Below are positions 5,750-6,806 of a stretch of 6,806 nucleotides of DNA, piece by piece. The stretch is from Paracoccaceae bacterium. Its GTDB lineage: Bacteria > Pseudomonadota > Alphaproteobacteria > Rhodobacterales > Rhodobacteraceae. A model generated the notes under the pieces. That model saw only the letters and a list, made by a program, of their open reading frames with translations. It made no database searches and was not told the origin of the DNA. Each line of letters opens with the position of its first letter. Position 1 is the stretch's first letter. The position numbers were made by a program, and so were the translations under genes. Where the stretch lies: the NCBI GenBank assembly GCA_006227805.1, contig SBFT01000084.1, positions 1 to 6,806 of the forward strand, read 5' to 3'.

Positions 5750-6396
5750 GTCGCCAGCATCCGCAGGCCCTGCGTCACGTCCGAGCGCACCGCCAGCCGC
5801 AGGCCCGGTTCGTCGCCCGCCTTCAGCGCGGCGATGATCAGCTTGTGGTATTGCGGCGGATCGGTGCGCCGCAACCGGCCATAGAGCGCGCGCATCGTCG
5901 GGCCCAGCTGCAACCAGACCGTTTCCGCCATGGCCAGCATCGCGGGCGCCTGCGCACGCAGGTAGAGGGTGCGGTGAAATTCGAGATTGGTGCGGATGTA
6001 TTGCACCGCGTCGCGCTGCGCGACCGCCTCGGCGACATTAGCGTTGATGGTCTGCAGCCGGTCGATCAGCGCCATATGCGCGCGCGGCAGGGCGCGGCTG
6101 GCCAGTTCCACCTCGATCAGCGCGCGCAGCGCCGCCAGTTCCTCGATTCGCTCGTTCGACAATTCGGGCGTGGACACCCGCCCCGACGACGACAGGAACA
6201 GCGCGCCCTCCGCCACAAGGCGCCGCACGGCCTCGCGCGCGGGCGTCATCGAGACACCGAAGTCGCGTCCGATCCCGCGCAGGGTCAAGGCCTGTCCGGG
6301 GGCGATCTCGCCATGCATGATTCGGGTCCGCAGGGCGCGGTAGACCCGGTCATGTGCTGCGGCGGCAGTGTCCGAAGGGCGCGGATTGATCAGCAT
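5746..6396 (-). CDS. GntR family transcriptional regulator, FCD (FadR-C) type
   Basis: The 216-residue cytosolic DNA-binding protein has an N-terminal winged helix-turn-helix (about 12-76; VYRALRTRIMHGEIAPGQAL at 18-37 and GVSMTPAREAVRRLVAEGAL at 47-66, typical of GntR) and a helical FCD effector domain (about 85-212). FCD proteins sense small organic acids, often through a metal bound by Asp-x3-His plus two more His. Here the set reads Asn137, His141 and His184, with Asp206 near the place of the last His, so metal binding may be altered or absent. ATG 6396 is chosen because it gives the usual short leader before the HTH; a longer start at 6504 lies inside the upstream peptidase gene. No clear Shine-Dalgarno sequence is seen. 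The peptidase gene ends 31 bp upstream on the same strand, so the two may be co-transcribed. The target genes are unknown. Confidence 0.9.
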   Translation of the reverse strand: MLINPRPSDTAAAAHDRVYRALRTRIMHGEIAPGQALTLRGIGRDFGVSMTPAREAVRRLVAEGALFLSSSGRVSTPELSNERIEELAALRALIEVELASRALPRAHMALIDRLQTINANVAEAVAQRDAVQYIRTNLEFHRTLYLRAQAPAMLAMAETVWLQLGPTMRALYGRLRRTDPPQYHKLIIAALKAGDEPGLRLAVRSDVTQGLRMLAT

Positions 6397-6405
6397 GGGC
6401 CAAGC

Positions 6406-6413
6406 GTGATCAC
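6406..6413. promoter_or_regulatory. Palindrome GTGATCAC, possible GntR operator
   Basis: A perfect 8-bp palindrome (GT-N4-AC) lies 9 bases upstream of the GntR start codon. FadR-type GntR proteins favour GT-N3-AC sites, so the spacing is one base off the usual form. TTGACC on the minus strand (6431-6426) overlaps the stop of the upstream gene and could be a -35 box, but no good -10 follows. The autoregulatory role is inferred from position only. Confidence 0.35.
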
Positions 6414-6427
6414 AAACGCGCGGTGGG

Positions 6428-6806
6428 TCAAGCGGTGAAGCTGAACCTGTGCAGCTCTCCGCCATGGGTGCGCAGCCAGCGGCGCTCGGCCTCGTAGGGG
6501 CCATAGAGGCGGCCGACCAACCGCCAGAACCGGTCCGAATGGTTCATCTCGGCCAGGTGCGCGACCTCGTGCGCGGCGACATAGTCCAGCACCTCCGGTG
6601 GCGCCAGGATCAGCCGCCAGGAATACATCAGCGTTCCGCGCGACGAACATGATCCCCAGCGGGACCGCGTGTCGCGCAGCGACAGCCGCGCATAGGGGCG
6701 GCCCAGCGCCGCCGCGTGCCGGTCCGAGGCCGCCGCCAGCCGGTCCCGCGCACGCGCCTTCAGGAAGGCCTGAAGCCGCGCGCCCAGTTCGGCCCCCGGC
6801 GCGGCG
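6428..6806 (-). CDS. YgjP-type (DUF45) zinc metallopeptidase, partial at N-terminus
   Basis: The open frame enters from the right edge of the window and stops at 6428, giving the last 125 or so residues of a predicted zinc-dependent M48-like metallopeptidase of the YgjP/DUF45 group. Visible family blocks are RDTRSRWGSCSS, then LILAPPEVLDYV, the catalytic zinc motif HEVAH, and NHSDRFW, whose His is the likely third zinc ligand. The short C-terminal end (GELHRFSF) is normal, so the gene is intact at this end. The Ala/Arg-rich helical part before the WGSC block is also in frame, with no stop up to the window edge. The first ATG inside the window (6628) falls in the middle of the domain and is not the true start. 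The cellular substrate of this family is not established. The gene lies 31 bp upstream of the GntR gene on the same strand. Confidence 0.9.
   Translation of the reverse strand, partial: AAPGAELGARLQAFLKARARDRLAAASDRHAAALGRPYARLSLRDTRSRWGSCSSRGTLMYSWRLILAPPEVLDYVAAHEVAHLAEMNHSDRFWRLVGRLYGPYEAERRWLRTHGGELHRFSFTA

Noticed and set aside
5413..6438. 341-codon plus-strand frame over the oxygenase end and the GntR gene
   Set aside because: Arg/Gln/Gly-rich shadow of two well-supported genes.
6390..6650. 86-codon minus-strand frame beside the peptidase
   Set aside because: Wrong frame; the HEVAH motif and WGSC block are in the frame ending at 6428.

Overview
The window is high-GC, densely packed DNA. 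The best match is an alphaproteobacterium of the Rhodobacterales (Paracoccus/Rhodobacter type). The strongest evidence is a malyl-CoA lyase that closely resembles, as I remember it, the Rhodobacter sphaeroides Mcl1 protein. A typical alphaproteobacterial AccA, an Lrp/LysE pair and the GC-rich codon choice agree with this. I see no RNA genes, mobile elements, CRISPR arrays or phage genes. This looks like ordinary chromosomal core and near-core sequence.

Layout from left to right: (1) 1-136 has no gene I can support, apart from a small hairpin just after the first gene. (2) 137-754, minus: a membrane methyltransferase of the isoprenylcysteine carboxyl methyltransferase (ICMT) type. (3) 755-996: a 242-bp divergent spacer. 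(4) 997-1956, plus: mcl1, malyl-CoA/beta-methylmalyl-CoA lyase. Its stop overlaps the GTG start of 1953-2606, a protein resembling the Asp/Glu racemase superfamily. (5) 2560-3012, minus: an Lrp/AsnC regulator, divergent from 3086-3679, plus, a LysE-type exporter. (6) 3759-4721, plus: accA. (7) 4775-5749, plus: an isopenicillin-N-synthase-family Fe(II)/2-oxoglutarate oxygenase. (8) 5746-6396, minus: a GntR/FCD regulator. (9) 6428-6806, minus: a YgjP-type zinc metallopeptidase whose N-terminus lies beyond the right edge.

How the genes fit together: mcl1 serves the ethylmalonyl-CoA pathway of acetate assimilation, where it makes and cleaves malyl-CoA and beta-methylmalyl-CoA. accA supplies malonyl-CoA for fatty acid synthesis. 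Both use acetyl-CoA, but they are separate transcription units and the sequence shows no shared regulation. The Lrp and LysE genes form a classic divergent regulator/amino-acid-exporter pair. The oxygenase and the GntR regulator converge and share a CTAG stop. Whether the regulator controls the oxygenase is unknown.

I did not find a clearly new multi-gene system. The points most worth a second look are the racemase-like partner of mcl1, which seems to have Gln in place of one catalytic Cys; the compact Lrp/LysE control region; the shared convergent stop; and the GntR protein's altered metal ligands together with a palindrome beside its start.
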